Of a DNA stretch of 64,000 nucleotides, positions 35,036 to 48,500 are shown piece after piece. The notes beneath the pieces were generated by a model. It saw only the letters and a list, made by a program, of their open reading frames with translations. It was not told the origin of the DNA and did not search any database. The stretch comes from Lutjanus erythropterus. Taxonomy: Eukaryota; Chordata; Actinopteri; Lutjaniformes; Lutjanidae. A program made the translations under genes and the position numbers. Position 1 is the first letter of the stretch, and every line of letters begins with the position of its first letter. Where the stretch lies: contig CM034593.1 in assembly GCA_020091685.1 (NCBI GenBank), positions 47,341,388 to 47,405,387 of the forward strand, in the 5' to 3' direction.

Positions 35036-38000
35036 CACAATTAAAAATCCTAGTTTATAGTGTTAATAGCAGTTATAAAAAATTGCAATTTTTTTTTTTA
35101 TAGTTTACTAGTACACAGTTTATGTTTGATGTGAATAGAGAACAGAGTATATTTCACTAGGCTATGATTGAGTAGACATTTCTGTCAATTATATCATGCT
35201 GTGAAATAAATATTTTTTACATTTAATTATTTTTTCTTCTTAATCGATTATTTCTTTCCACATGAAGGTCTCATTTCACGTCATTATTATTAAATCTTTC
35301 ATCCCTTTAAGACTCTTATTTTGACGACCAAGAGACACTTCCTGTGTATTGGTCTCTCACTCTGTCGAGTTTGACACTTGGCACACATTCACAGGACTCA
35401 GTGGGCGGCTCTGATTGGAGCAGATGAGAAGGCAGAGTCGAGCCCTGACAGCTGATCTAGAATCAGTTTCCTTTGTCTTAACGCTGGCTTGGAAGACAAG
35501 AGATTTACAACAAAAAAACGGACCCCAGACCAGCTGCTGAATCGGAAGTGGAGCACTGACAGTGACACACATTTTGATCTTAAAATAAATAAATAAGCCA
35601 AAACTTGTATTTAAAAAAACACAATGATAACAATAAGTCACTATAATAATATAAAATAAAAATAGAGTTCATTTTAGAGAATAATTTCAAAATGAAAGAT
35701 TATTAAACTACAAACAAACCATCTTCATCTTCATCTCTTCCCACTCCTCCTCTTCCTCCTCCTGCGGTGTGTTTCCTGTCTGTTGGAGGAAGTGATGATG
35801 GAATTGTGCACGAGCCCACAGGACAGCAGGTCTGCATGCAGCAGCAGAAAATCAATGTGGCCCATAAACAATGGAACAAAGCCACCGCAAAGCCAGATAC
35901 ATGCATATTCTCATGTCAGTTTAGCATAGGAAATATAAAAAATATGATTAATATAGTGCTGTGATATGAGAGGAAAAGGCCACAATAGATAAATCATCTC
36001 ATTAAAGCATTTTATGATTTTTTTTTTTCCCAATCAAGTGTTGAAGATGATGTCAGTGTGAATGACATCATGGTTTGGTTTCATGTGGAGGAGCAATAGA
36101 TCCCTGTTTTTATGACCTCACTTTTTATGTCATAATGCTGATCACACATGTTTGCACATGTATGTGAACATAAAAGTGACAGATGGGTGAATACATTATC
36201 ATCTTCATAAGAAAATACACCATGATAACATACCATGATTTTAAAAAAGTCCATGATACGATGTTTATCAAGATTTACTGTGAACTTAAAAAACAAAGAA
36301 AAGTTACAGTGTGAAAAAATGGCTTTTTATTAAATAATAAATCTGATATGTACAACATTTTTGGTCCTATAAAATTTGTGTTTGCTTTTAAAGCAGCAAT
36401 ATGCAAGACCCTAGTGTTCAGCAGTTCAAATAGTAAGTAGGAGTCATAGACAGTATATTAAATAGGTTGAATCCCTATTTAAATATCATGTAAAGCAATT
36501 ATAAATGTGAGTTTGTCACACCACAGAAACATGTTATTAACCACACACTCAAATTTGCCCCAAAACACTGGGAGCGAGTCCACTACACTGTCTCAGTGTA
36601 AAACACCACTACAACCTGAAAATCACCTGAAACATGGACCCTGCATACAGCGGCTTTATTGGACATGTCCAGACATGTTTGAGCCACCAGAGCCAGAGGA
36701 CGGTGACAGGATGGTATGTTATTTTTCTTATGTGTGTGGTTGTTGGAACTGAAGTGAGCTGAAGTGAACTGAGAGAGTCACTCAGGGTACGTTTGTAACT
36801 GACCATTGATGGGGGGAGGGGGTCATTCATGTTTTGATGATTCATTTTCAATGAATGTTAAATGAATTGTGTATATACAACTGCAAAAGACAAACAATGC
36901 AGCAGCCAGTAGCATTCCTTGAAATAAAATTTTAGCTGTTGACACTGTCCATTACGGTAGACCCTTTTTTTATCGCAACACTCGATATTGTTATATCTCT
37001 TTACTGCCTTCTCTCGGTCACTCTATCACCACACTAGCTAGCTAAGTGGTTCAGCTGAGGAGGACGCCATTAACGTTTACATCCCGTAAGCTTTGGCCTC
37101 TCATCCGTGAGTAGATGCATACTTCTTTCTGTGCAGTTGTAACATCATGCTGTATCATATACATATATTAATTTCATTACAATAGTTTTGATTCTAGAAA
37201 CAAAAACAAATATTATTCATTCCTTTTGGAAAATCTGGCACATTTCACTTGGTTTGGTTCTTTTTTTTCAAACAGAAACCTTTTTATTTCACTGCGTGGT
37301 GAGCAAAAACAATATAACCAATATAAATTTAAACTGGTCAAAATAACATACAGTTATGATGGTAAAGGGACTGTTTTAGTGAAGATCACATGAGAGGACA
37401 GTTATAAGCAAGTGCTCATTTGGTAACAATTACTTGCCGCATCCAAATGATTATATGTATGTATGTATCATGAGAGCAGGTTACATAGATGAAAAATATA
37501 AATATCTAGTTAGTTATGTTTGTGGTGGAATTATACAGAGTGCATTATCAAAATCAGTAGAATAATGATTGATCGATTCACAAATAAATAATCTTGTATC
37601 TGTACCAGCTGTATCATATTTGACACACACTTTCTCAACAGGATTTCACCATAAAATGAGGCACAAAATATTAAGTTATTATAAGTTGCTGCAATTAATA
37701 ATTAGTAACAATGCAACTGTTATTCTTATTGTAACTTTTTCAAAGTTTGCGAATATTTTCCTGCCAAAAACATGCAACTCACTACATGAAGGAAGCCATG
37801 CTGGAACTTGCTGCCTGCAGTGCATTCTAATCAGTCTTATCTTCACAATTCACAGTCTCAGAAATAAAGAAATAAATACAGACAATCAAATCAAATCTGA
37901 AACATAGTGATTTATTCGTTATCGCTGGTAACTGGTTCTGTGGTGTCCTGTCATCTGATTGTACATATCAGACCATTTTCAGTGAGTCTTTTTTCACCAA

Positions 38001-39117
38001 ATTACATCAACAACAACAGAACTTCTTTGTCAGATCCACAGATGTAGGTGATGAGCTCATAAATCAAAATCATCAGAATATCATCATGAATCATAGAGGG
38101 TGACGTCACTCAAACAGCAAACAGCAGAGATTTTTCATTACATGTCTGTGCTGCGTTCAAGTCAGATGGGAAAATTGGGCATCCACATGCCAAGATGAAG
38201 GTTTTCACTTGGTTTCGCTTTCACATCAAACCAAACCCTCACAGTCCATTTTGTGTCAGTCATTGTGTGACATCAGATCATTGTGAAATACCACCGACAG
38301 CAGACTAAGTTTTTTTTAATGCACATTTTAAATCAAACTTTTACTTAAGTTAAAGTACAAAAGTATTAGCATCAAATCAAAGACTGGTCCATTTTACAAT
38401 AATATAAATTATATTATTGGATCATTGTTGCATTAATGTGGTAAAGAAGGATAATGTTTTCCTTTATGTACTTCATCTGCTGAGTAGCTTATTAAAGTCC
38501 ATCTGGGGATTCTATATTAATCTATAATATTACAATCATTTATTTGTTTATCAATCTGTTTATTAATCTGCAAAGTAACTGCAGCAGCTAACTAATCAAA
38601 TAAATTTAGTGGAGTAAAAAGTACAATAGTAACCTGCAAATGTAGTGAAGTACCAAAAAATGGAGATATCAAATCAAGTACAGGTACCTCAGAATTGTAT
38701 GGAAGCCCATTTTGGTCAATGTTTTGGGGGAAAAAAAATCATATGAGTCATAATGAGAAAGTCTCTCAAAAATAATGAGTTAGTGTACTATCAAAATGTT
38801 ATAAATGCAATAAAGTATTAACTAACTTTTTTTTTTTGATTTGGTGTCCACAGCCCAGCGAGACTAAAGACAAGTAAAATTCAGACCAGCTTAATTCACA
38901 GGAAAAGGTGCTGAGACATAAACGTAGGCTGTGATGCACATTTTAGTTGATGAAATATTTTTTAAAAATTAAAAATATCTTTAAAAAAATATTGAGTGTA
39001 CAGGCCACACATTTTTATAAATGAAGAAGGTAAGAATTACTTTGGGTTAACAAGAATGATAATGAAAACTACAATGTAATACAATGTAAAGCAATTTAAA
39101 AAAAAAAAAAAAAAAGT

Positions 39118-39213
39118 TAATTTCAATATCATTTTTGTGTTTTTGTCTAAGTCACATGGAAAGAGACAAAAGAGTCACATGTGGCTCTGGAGCTGCAGGT
39201 TGCAGACCCCCGA
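39118..39213 (-). mobile_element. hAT (Charlie-like) terminus fragment
   Basis: Minus strand begins near GGGGGTCTGCAACCTGCAGC then CAGAGCCACATGTGACTC, the pattern of Charlie-like hAT ends. The partner end was not found. Confidence 0.4.
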
Positions 39214-39510
39214 CTTGACTTGTTGTGTCATTACTGTGGCTTAGTGAGTTATTTTAAGTTAAAATCACAGGTGAGATGATTGGATAATAAGTCAAAATTC
39301 TAACTGACTGCTTCAAAATTTTAGCATTTCAAAATTCATAGCATGGTAATTGGCATACTGTCAGAATTTTCACTTAGAGAGTAGAAGTGCTTGTGGTAAG
39401 AACTTTTGACTTTCTATCTTCTTACTTCTTACATTTTTGTTTTTTCCTGTTCACTGTCAGTAGGATGTATATGGCACATTTGATTACACATAAACTCAGA
39501 CAGTTACAGG

Positions 39511-41715
39511 TCAGAGTGTTCGGCCAGTGTGATGGCAGACAGGAGGAGCCCATGCAGGTCCTCTAGGGGTTTGTGGTTTTCTTTGCTGCTGGGGTGGAGG
39601 ATTCTTGGAGGAACCAGTGGGCCGCGACGGAGGAAGAGGTGTTAGCCTGAATGGTAGAGATGGAAAGTAACTAAGAACAAAGACAATGACAAAACTAATA
39701 AGATGAAAAACTATATAAAAGACTTATCAAGACAAAATGATGAAACAAACAAAAAAAGACAGCGTGGCAAATAAAAAAAAAAATATATGTTGCAAGACTA
39801 AAAATTAAGAAAAAGATGTAACAAGATGACGAACTATGTAAAATATATATCAGGAAGAAAAAGATGTAACAAGGCAAAAAAGAAAAACTAGGAAAAAGAT
39901 GTCATAACAAACTACATAAGATACATGTAAAACAATAAGATGAAAGATGAAACAGACATGAGAGATTTAACCACAGAGAAAAAGTTCAGTTACTTTGCAG
40001 GTCTTCCAGAGGTTTGTGGTTTTCTCTGCTGCTGGGATGGAAGATTCTTGGAGGCACCAGTGGGCCGTGACGGGGGAAAACCTACCGGCCTGAATGGACG
40101 AGATGGAAAGTAATTAAGTACAAATACTTTGTTACTGTAATTAAGTAGATTTTTCAGGTGTCTGTCCTTTACTTGAGTCTTTATTTCTCTGACAGCTCTT
40201 TACTTTTACTCACAACATTTGAACACAAATATCTGCACTTCCTACTCCTTACATCTTCAAAACAGGCTTCTTACTTTAGTATACGTTTGAGGAAAATTAT
40301 TGATTTTTTTTTTTTTTTTTTGCATCATTGAGCGTGTCACCTTCCAACATCAAGACTAATTTTATCCTAAATGGATGAAACAAAAACACAGAAAAGACTA
40401 TTCTTCTGTATATCCATCAGTGTACGTCACACATGACAGATATAATGACACAAAAAAGATGCAACAAGACAATACGAAAAATTATATAATAGGATGAAGA
40501 ACTATGCTAAAGTCTTATCAGTACAAAAAAGATGTAACTAAATGAAAAATTACAGGAAACACTTAAAAAGACAAAAAATTCTTAACAACAAAAAATGACA
40601 TGAGATGAAAAAGAAGAAAGCTTATGTATCGAATCAAAAAATAGATTTCAAAATGAAAAATTCTGTTACAAAACAAAAAAAGATGAAAAAATGACATAAC
40701 AAAACACAAAGTACAGAACAAGACATAACAATATGAAGAATTATGTAAATGATTCATTAAGATGAAAAAGGTGTAACAACAGAAAACGACATAATGAGAC
40801 AAGGACAAAATGATGAAAAATAACAGGAAAGATTTACAAAGATGAAAAAGAGTAACAATGAAAACTTCTGTGACAAGATGAAACAGACAAGAGAGAGAAA
40901 GTTCAGTTACTTTGCAAATAGATTCTTGGAGGGTCCAGTGGTCCATGACGGGGAAAATGTGTTGGCCTGAATGGATGAGATGGAAAGTAAGTAAGTACAA
41001 ATACTTTGTTACTGTAATTAAGTAGATTTTTCAGGTATCTGTCCCTTACTTGAGTCTTAATTTCTCTGACAAACTCTTTACTTTCACTCCCAACATTTGA
41101 ACACAAGTACATCATGACTGAGCGTGTCACCGTCCAACATCAAGACTGACTTTATCCTAAATGGATGAAACAAAAACACAGAAAAGATTCTGTGTATCCA
41201 TCAGTGTATGTCACACATGACAGACATAATGAGACAGAAAGACGCAACAAGACATAACAGTAAGAAGAATTCTATAAGATAAAAAACTATGCTTAAGTCT
41301 TATCAACACAAAAAAGATGACAAAAAATTAAAAAATACCTCTAAAGACAAATAAGATGTAACAATGAAAAATGACTTAACAAGATGTGAAAAATATAAGA
41401 TGAAAAATTAAGAAAAATATGTAATCAGAGAGCAAACAACATAAAATCTATTTAAAACAACAGAAAATTACATAAGAAGACGAAAAGGACAAAACAGACT
41501 CGACCACAGAGAAAAAGTTCTTACTTTGAACAATAACAGCTGGTAGAAATGTCCTTCAGAGGGTGATTTTTTTTTTTTTACTTTAATTCTTTGCATACAT
41601 TTCAGAGCCTGTACTGTTTCACTTTTACGTGTGTGTGTCTTTTTTTTTTTTACACAACTATCTGTACTTCTACTTGAGAAAAGAATGTGTGGACGTTTGT
41701 CTCTCCTGCTGTATG
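39511..41715 (+). repeat. Imperfect tandem array, period about 0.88 kb, of hAT-derived low-complexity sequence
   Basis: The block GGTTTGTGGTTTTC...GCTGCTGGG...ATTCTTGGAGG...CCAGTGG occurs near 39570, 40010 and (shortened) 40920. The block GAGATGGAAAGTAA...GTACAAATACTTTGTTACTG plus TAATTAAGTAGATTTTTCAG occurs near 40099 and 40977, a spacing of about 878 bases. Between them are GATGAAAAA and GATGTAACAAGAC-type tracts like those inside the hAT element at 28980-30549. These look like head-to-tail copies of that element family, not genes; hydrophobic frames over them on the minus strand are artefacts. Confidence 0.7.
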
Positions 41716-41767
41716 GTACAAAAACAGATGCCTGTCAGTAACAATGAAGTGGTGTGATGTGACGTAC

Positions 41768-41792
41768 GTGTGTGTGTGTGTGTGTGTGTGTG
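41768..41792. repeat. (GT)n microsatellite
   Basis: Pure GT run. Confidence 0.95.
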
Positions 41793-42882
41793 GATGAGGA
41801 ATGCTACAGAGCAGGTAGGTTTACCCAGGGCTACCGAAGTCATTACGTATGTCCATTGAGACAGCGGTCTTCAAGGGTTGAGGGCACAGTTCTGGGCTGT
41901 TCAGGGGCAGTGGATCAGTTTGACTGTTGGAGGTTCAAACAGACACTTCACTTAGTTTCATTGGTAGTTTTTATTATTATTAAATGGTCAATGATAATGT
42001 AGATTTTCCTTCTATCATTTTTACAAACTGATCAGATTTCTAATTACTGTTTTGTCCCACCAACAGTTGTTACTGAACAAAAGATGACATAAAATAGGTA
42101 AAAACAGCAAATTTGTGGAAGAGGAAATATATGTGGGAAGACTTGTAAAATATGACACCTTTAACTTTTAGTCTTAAGTGTCTTCCTGGGTGAAACACTG
42201 AATATTTCTTTCATTATTATATAATTATAAATATGTTAATTATAAATATTCCAAATACTTGTAAATAAGTATGTAAATAATAATTATACTACTACTACTA
42301 CTACTATCATTATAAATAATAATTATAAATATCTACATATTCTTTAAATGTGTTTCTTCTTGTGTTAACATTTAGTAGACTGACTGACTCTAATTTTGGT
42401 CAGAGTGTTCTCAACCACTTAGAAATGTTCTCTTACTTAAGAAAAAAAGCAAAACTAAGAAAACACTGGTGCAACCCATAAATCAGTGGGCACTAACAAA
42501 ATAAGAACAAATGGTGGATATTAACAAAAACAAGAGAAAATTTGTACGTACGGTTTGTTTAAACCCCTTTTTAACTCTGCACTCCCCTCCCAAAATCTTA
42601 AACTTCCTCATAACTCGCACTTTTTTTTTAAAGCATTGCCATCAGCCCTGATGAGTAAAAACCACAAAGTAAGAAAAACACTGCTCTCACCTTTGTTCTT
42701 TCTTGTTTTGGTTGTTCATAGTTTTCTCTTGAGGTAGTTGTTGAGCCCTTTTGTTCACTACATCACTCTTCCTTCCAACTGTAGGAAATGAAACTATTTA
42801 CTTGACATCGTCACATACAGGAATCGACAGCACAGTATCTCCACCCAGACACACCTTAACTGCAGTAAATATGCAGGGTTGT

Positions 42883-43364
42883 ATGGCAAGCCGTTTTAAC
42901 ATTTAATAGCTAAATTTGACTATCCGGAATTAACATTATAGATATCAATAATTTCATTTTGACTAGTCGTAATTATATTGTGACTAGTAAGTATTTTCAT
43001 TGAAGATATCTATAACTTCATTTTGACTGGTCAAAAGTACATTTAGAGATATCTGCAATTCAATTTTGACTAGTCAAAATGAAGTAATATCCATAATTCA
43101 TATGTAGATATCTGCAATGCGAGTTGTGGATATCTGCAATTTAATTACGGATATCTGTAATGACAAACCCCATACACATGAATGGGGAAAGTGACGTCAT
43201 TTGTCCTAGTAAAAATTACATTGTGGATATCTGAAATGATAATTGTGTATAGGAAGAATTACTTTGTGGATATCTGAAATGTTATTTTTGAATAGGAAGA
43301 AATGAATTAGATATCTGCGATACATATCCAGCTTAGCTATTAAATGTTAAAAACGGCTTGCCAT
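42883..43364. mobile_element. TIR element with internal GATATC/ACTAGT-rich repeats
   Basis: The ends are inverted repeats of about 30 bases: ATGGCAAGCCGTTTTAACAT then TTAATAGCTAA on the left, and the same read backwards on the right with one extra T. The flanks share AGGGTTG on both sides (seven bases; eight with one mismatch), a likely target duplication. The interior repeats GATATC, TTTTGACTAGTC and TGCAAT motifs. A lone end of the same family is visible at 14360-14382 in a tesk1 intron. No transposase frame. Confidence 0.75.
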
Positions 43365-44254
43365 AGGGTTGGCTCACATTACTTTACAATGTTGTCCATA
43401 CTGAATACAAATTACATGGCAATATTTGTTATTAGCAATGTAATGAATTGGATTACAAAAAAAACTATAATCTAATCTGAATATTTTCATATACTTCAAA
43501 ACCAAACAATGAAGGTACTGCACCGTATACTAAAAAATGGAGACAGGCACAAAAATTGAGCTCCACAAATATTGTTTTCTCTTGAAACATAATTTTAATG
43601 CAGATAAAATATGTTTCTTCTTATAGGTTCAATTACTTCACTCACAAAGTAATTGTCTAAGAAACCCTGTATGTCAGACTCAATTTTAATGAGTTAAGAG
43701 AACATTATGTGAAAAAGAGTTCCATAATTTTAAAATTGCCATATTTTAAAGATCATAAAGGAAAGGGGGATTTTTCTCTTCCAAACACATTACGCACGTT
43801 ATAAAATTGTTGCTCAGAACATGTGAAAAGACTGAGAACTGTGTAGTACTGAATTGTGGGGTTAGACTGTCAAACTGTTGTTCATGATTTCTATGTTCAG
43901 GAGTTTTTGGGTGGACCTGAAACATGCCATATAACTATGTAATCCTAAATAATGTAACTACAATCTAATTACACTTTTTTTTTTCAAAGGTAATCTGGGA
44001 TTATTATAATTACTTATTTTTTTGTAATCTGATTACTTTATCCTACATGTAATGTGTTGCTACCCAACCTTGTCACCACTTTATTAAAAAGTGACTCTAC
44101 AAACTGTCACAGTAAATGAACCTGCAAACTAGAGGAAGTCACCCACAGATCTCCACCAGGCAACTAAGAGAGATTATTTGGCGGTAATTATTTTGTAATC
44201 ATCACAATTTTGATTAGTAACTGTACTGTAATGTGTTTTTATCAGTAACAAACA

Positions 44255-44470
44255 ATTTTGTCTCATCTCAATCTTGTGAATGTGATATCTCCAGAATTCC
44301 TGGAGAAAGTTTCTTCAAATTTGATACAAATATCCCCTTGGACTCAAGGATGAACTGGTTAGATTTTGATGGTCAAAGGTCAAAGGTCACAGTGACCTCA
44401 CAAAACACAATTTTAGCTATTACTCAAAATTCATGCACTAATTCTGACAGAATTTCACACAAATGTCTAA
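44255..44470 (+). repeat. Dispersed repeat unit carrying DR1-type AGGTCAAAGGTCA
   Basis: The unit TTGTGAATGTGATATCTCCA, TTTCTTCAAATTTGAT, GGTTAGATTTTGATGGTC, then AGGTCAAAGGTCA (44377-44389), then CAGTGACCTCAC and CTATTACTCAAAATTCATG matches the units at 22375-22690 in order. Confidence 0.85.
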
Positions 44471-45003
44471 TAGAACACTGGCAGTGCTGAAGAGTAAATT
44501 AATTACATATAACTAGTTACATGTAACTAATTTACAAAATAAATGTATTACACTGTATATTGCAACGAACCAATCAGCATTTCTCTGCAACACATTCGTC
44601 CTGATTGACCTCCGCATGTCTTTCCCTTTAAATCCCCTTTAAATCAGGATTTCTTGATTATTTGCCGACTGCAAACCGCAAGGCAGAACCAAGCTACAAA
44701 GAATTAACCACAGTTATACAGGATGTTACCTCTTCTACCTTCATATTTAAAACAGATATATGTCCATGTGGGTGAAAAATGTCCTTGTCGGCATAAAAAA
44801 CCACACACACATTCACATAAAATATTATATTTCCCTAAAAATTTTTATTTTTAATAGAATAAAATACATTTAATGGTCATACGGCACATGACTCGTGATT
44901 ATACATACTTTTATTTAGATATGTAAACCGGAAGTGATCTTCCTGGCCATTTTCGCAATCAATTTTCATACTCATCAACAAGGGAACCATGGATTTGGGA
45001 TAT

Positions 45004-45013
45004 TCTCGCGAGA
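45004..45013. promoter_or_regulatory. tmx2: TCTCGCGAGA palindromic promoter element (distal copy)
   Basis: A perfect ten-base TCTCGCGAGA lies 333 bases before the tmx2 start codon. This motif is a known CpG-island promoter element bound by BANP (and earlier attributed to Kaiso). A second copy lies at 45167. Confidence 0.6.
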
Positions 45014-45166
45014 TTTAAGCCCATTGTTTCTTCATTGTGCACGTTTTACAAAGTAATAATGTTTTATAAAGTGAGAACGCTATGGTTAGGACCTGCTTAG
45101 GTGTAGGGACAGAAAAAAAACTTGGCTATGTTAGAGGAAGATCATGGTTTGGTGTAAAAGGATCCC

Positions 45167-45176
45167 TCTCGCGAGA
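45167..45176. promoter_or_regulatory. tmx2: TCTCGCGAGA palindromic promoter element (proximal copy)
   Basis: A second perfect copy, 170 bases before the start codon, directly beside the CpG-rich 5' UTR. Position near the likely transcription start fits the usual placement of this motif. Confidence 0.7.
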
Positions 45177-45345
45177 TCTTCCCCGGGTCTGGGGTTACTA
45201 AATGAACTAGACCCGACCGTCAAACATCAAGCCAGCTAGGCTAACGCAGAGCATTCACGTTCAGCTAACGGCTCCATCAGAGGCTGCCTCGGTCTTTTCG
45301 GGGTTCAGTTCCCGTGTTAGTTGTAGCCCGACAGTTACATAGAAA

Positions 45346-45534
45346 ATGGCTCTGCTAACGCCGTTATTCGCCTTTCTGTACCACCTGCCGCAGGTGTACA
45401 AGTGGCTGCTGAAGCCCTACTACATAGCCTCTCTCTTCATGTCTATAGCCTTTCTAGCTGTTCGGAAGACGCCTGGCATTTGCGACCATCTGTCCACACA
45501 GCGAGAGGACGGAAACTCCTGTGACTTTGACTGG
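45346..45534 (+). CDS. tmx2: tmx2 coding exon 1
   Basis: 63 codons, [15 protein letters not shown] to CDFDW, ending phase 0 at TGG|GTGCGT. The ATG is the first in a CpG-rich leader and starts the conserved family N-terminus with its hydrophobic signal/anchor; [13 protein letters not shown] is strongly conserved. Confidence 0.95.
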
Positions 45535-48500
45535 GTGCGTAGAAAATACTAGAAAGCCTCTAATTGCTTTTCAGGAATTGTATCGGCTAACGTTAGTTAG
45601 CTAGCAGTTCAGTGGATGGCTGACACAAGGGCTAGGCGACATTAGCTCTTCGTAGCTACAGGGAGAGAATGACAGGCCAAACTACGTTCAAAAAAGTGAA
45701 AATCCATACAGTTTTACTGATAAGCAGAGACACTCAAGTCACAAAAGTTTATATGTAAGACACAACATGAATTAAGGTGTTACGTTATATACGGCTCATA
45801 CAGAATGTGTAACTGAGCTTTTATTTAAATACAGAACTAGTCACATCACTGCATTTAGTATTGGTTTAGCTAGCTAGCTAGCTCAGAAACGTTAAAAGGA
45901 AAAATCGTGTATGTTCTCTCACTGTTGATGATGATAAATGTAGACAGCTGAAGCACTGATTTCCTCAGTGCTGCTCTGTTGGCTGAGAAAGTTGAGTTCT
46001 TCTGCAAAATCTGTTGTTCTTCCTGCATCCAGTGATGTCACAGTGATGATGTTGGTGTTAAGGAAGAACTACAGGTTATTTCAGCTTGGATTTCTACATT
46101 GTGTTCAAAATCACATACTGTGCACTACATTCCTAAAATGTGCACTATTGTGTAAACATTCTTTTGTGTATATTAACAGTAGCTTGATCTCTGCTGATGT
46201 ACTGCATAGCATAAATCGTGTTACATCCTCGGTGCCTCCTTGCTGGTTGGAGACAAGTTAATTGTTGGTTTACTATGGTTACCTATTTAAAAAATGTTTT
46301 ACTTCTTGCAAAGTGAGACCTTACTAACAGTTTAATTTAAGCATCATTGGTCACACTAGAGCTGCCTTGGTTACTGTTCACTATTAACTTATGTACATAG
46401 ACTAAGACATAAAAAATGTTTTGTTTCTTCACTGTAAAGATCATAAACCCTTTAATGTGACTGCACTCATTGAGATTAGTTGAGAAAATGTTATTGCGCT
46501 TCTCATCCAGAAAAACCACGGCTCCCTTGTTTAAATGTTTTTGTTCCTAGGTCAGTCTTGGCCTAACAAAAATAGCGGCAGCATCGATATATGATCTGAA
46601 GGCCAATGTGATGTCTGTCCATACATGTGTATAGTCAATCAGAGCAGAGTAGGATCGTTTTGTGCATTCAGCGAGTCTCTCCCACACGGTAACATGGATG
46701 TCAGATGTTCATGCACAGTGAATCCTGGTACATGTATGCATGGCCAGTGTGGCTCTATGAGTAGGACAACTCAACTTGCATGGTCAATAAAGCATAACTG
46801 AGGAATTTATTACTTCAGTTGACTACATGCACCATTGACACTGACTGAACATTCACATGAAAAGCAGAGTAGGTTGATGGATATATCGGGCCAATATTTG
46901 CCTATCACAGTTATATCGGTGTGTGTGTCGATTTATTGATTGATTGATTCTTGAAGGATGAAACCAGTATGAACAGACTGGTTGCCATAGTTAAGACGTG
47001 TCATGTTTGTGTTCTCAGAGAGAGGTGGAGATCCTCATGTTCCTCAGTGCCATCGTCATGATGAAGAACAGACGAGCGAGTGAGTAAATGTCTTGTTTTC
47101 TGTGTTGTTCTGAATCATGGATATGTGGATGATAATGGTGTATATCCAGGTCCATGACCTCCCCTCAAATAAGATGCACAGGACCAAACACCATTCTTAA
47201 AATGTCTTACAGTGTTGTCCTTTGCCTGTCACATTGTTGCAACTCATTAAATGTCTTGATTTTTCTTATTTTCTTTGTTTTAGGTCTAGAATAGTACATT
47301 TCACTGAACATCACATATTGCCATATTCAGTTAAAAATCTCGACCGTCTCTTCCCAAACCCACACAGGTTGCATCACAGAAACAACACTGCTCAGGATTT
47401 TCAGGCTAAGCCTCATTATCTCCTGCTATTTTAAATTGTTTTCATTAAATGTGTTTGTGTTCATGTCAGTAACTGTGGAGCAGCATGTGGGCAACATCAT
47501 CCTGTTCAGCAAAGTGGCCAATGTCATCCTGTTCTTCAGACTGGACATCAGGATGGGACTGCTCTACCTGACACTCTGCATAGGTCAGTCCAACCTTTAC
47601 TGTTGCATAGATACATCAGGTGACTCCTCTGTTTCTTGACTTATAAAATAGACAAGGTCCGGGTTGTCAGAAGTGGCTTAAAGGCCGGTTTCCTATTGGC
47701 AGCAGATTAAATTAAAATACCCCAAACCAACAATGACTATGTACTGCGAACACATACATCCTGCATGTATATCAATGCATGATATATCTTCTTCCTCTCT
47801 GTCATAGAGCTGCATTGTAGGGCTGTGCGACGTGACCAAAATTCAATATTCCCATATGAGATTCCCAATAAAAGAAAACCAAACACCACAAAGATAATCA
47901 ATTTACAGTGATTTAATTTGAGAAAGAAGCAGCAGATCCTCACATTATAAAGTGTGGAACCAAAGAATGTTATGCATTTTGATTTTCAGAAGATAAAATG
48001 GTCAAATTAGTGCCCATTCACTTAATGAACTAATTGTCTGTGTGACAATATTTGCACAATTACCAGTGAAACAAAGTCCTAATGTTCTCCTCTCATGTTG
48101 TTTCTGCGTGTGTTTCAGTGTTTTTGATGACCTGTAAGCCTCCTCTTTACATGGGACCAGAGTACATCAAATACTTCAGTGACAAAACTATTGATGTGAG
48201 TACAAGTGGTAGAATTTAGTTTGTAGTATCAGCAGCAGTAGTAGTTTGTCCGTTACCAGGAGGTTTCTTGTTAATCATAAATCCAAACTGTGTGTTTGTG
48301 TGAGTGCAGGATGAGCTGGACAGAGACAGTCGTGTGACGTGGATCGTTGAGTTTTTCGCCAACTGGTCTCCAGAGTGCCAGTCCTTTGCTTCTGTCTACG
48401 CCGATTTGTCTCTCAAGTAAGACCCCAACTGCTCAGTGAAAGTATGAAGTGACATTAACAAGAGCACCTTCACTCACTTGTTTGTCTTGTGTTACAGGTA

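Larger units (their letters stand above)
34484..39480. other. Intergenic AT-rich DNA between tesk1 and tmx2, no gene recognised
   Basis: Many short open frames exist, but none gives a recognisable protein or splice-supported exon. It includes a DR1-bearing repeat relic (about 34930-35035), a hAT-like terminus (39118-39213), and a CRE-like TGACGTCA near 38102. Any long-range regulation of the two divergent genes would have to lie here, but nothing shows it directly. Confidence 0.5.
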
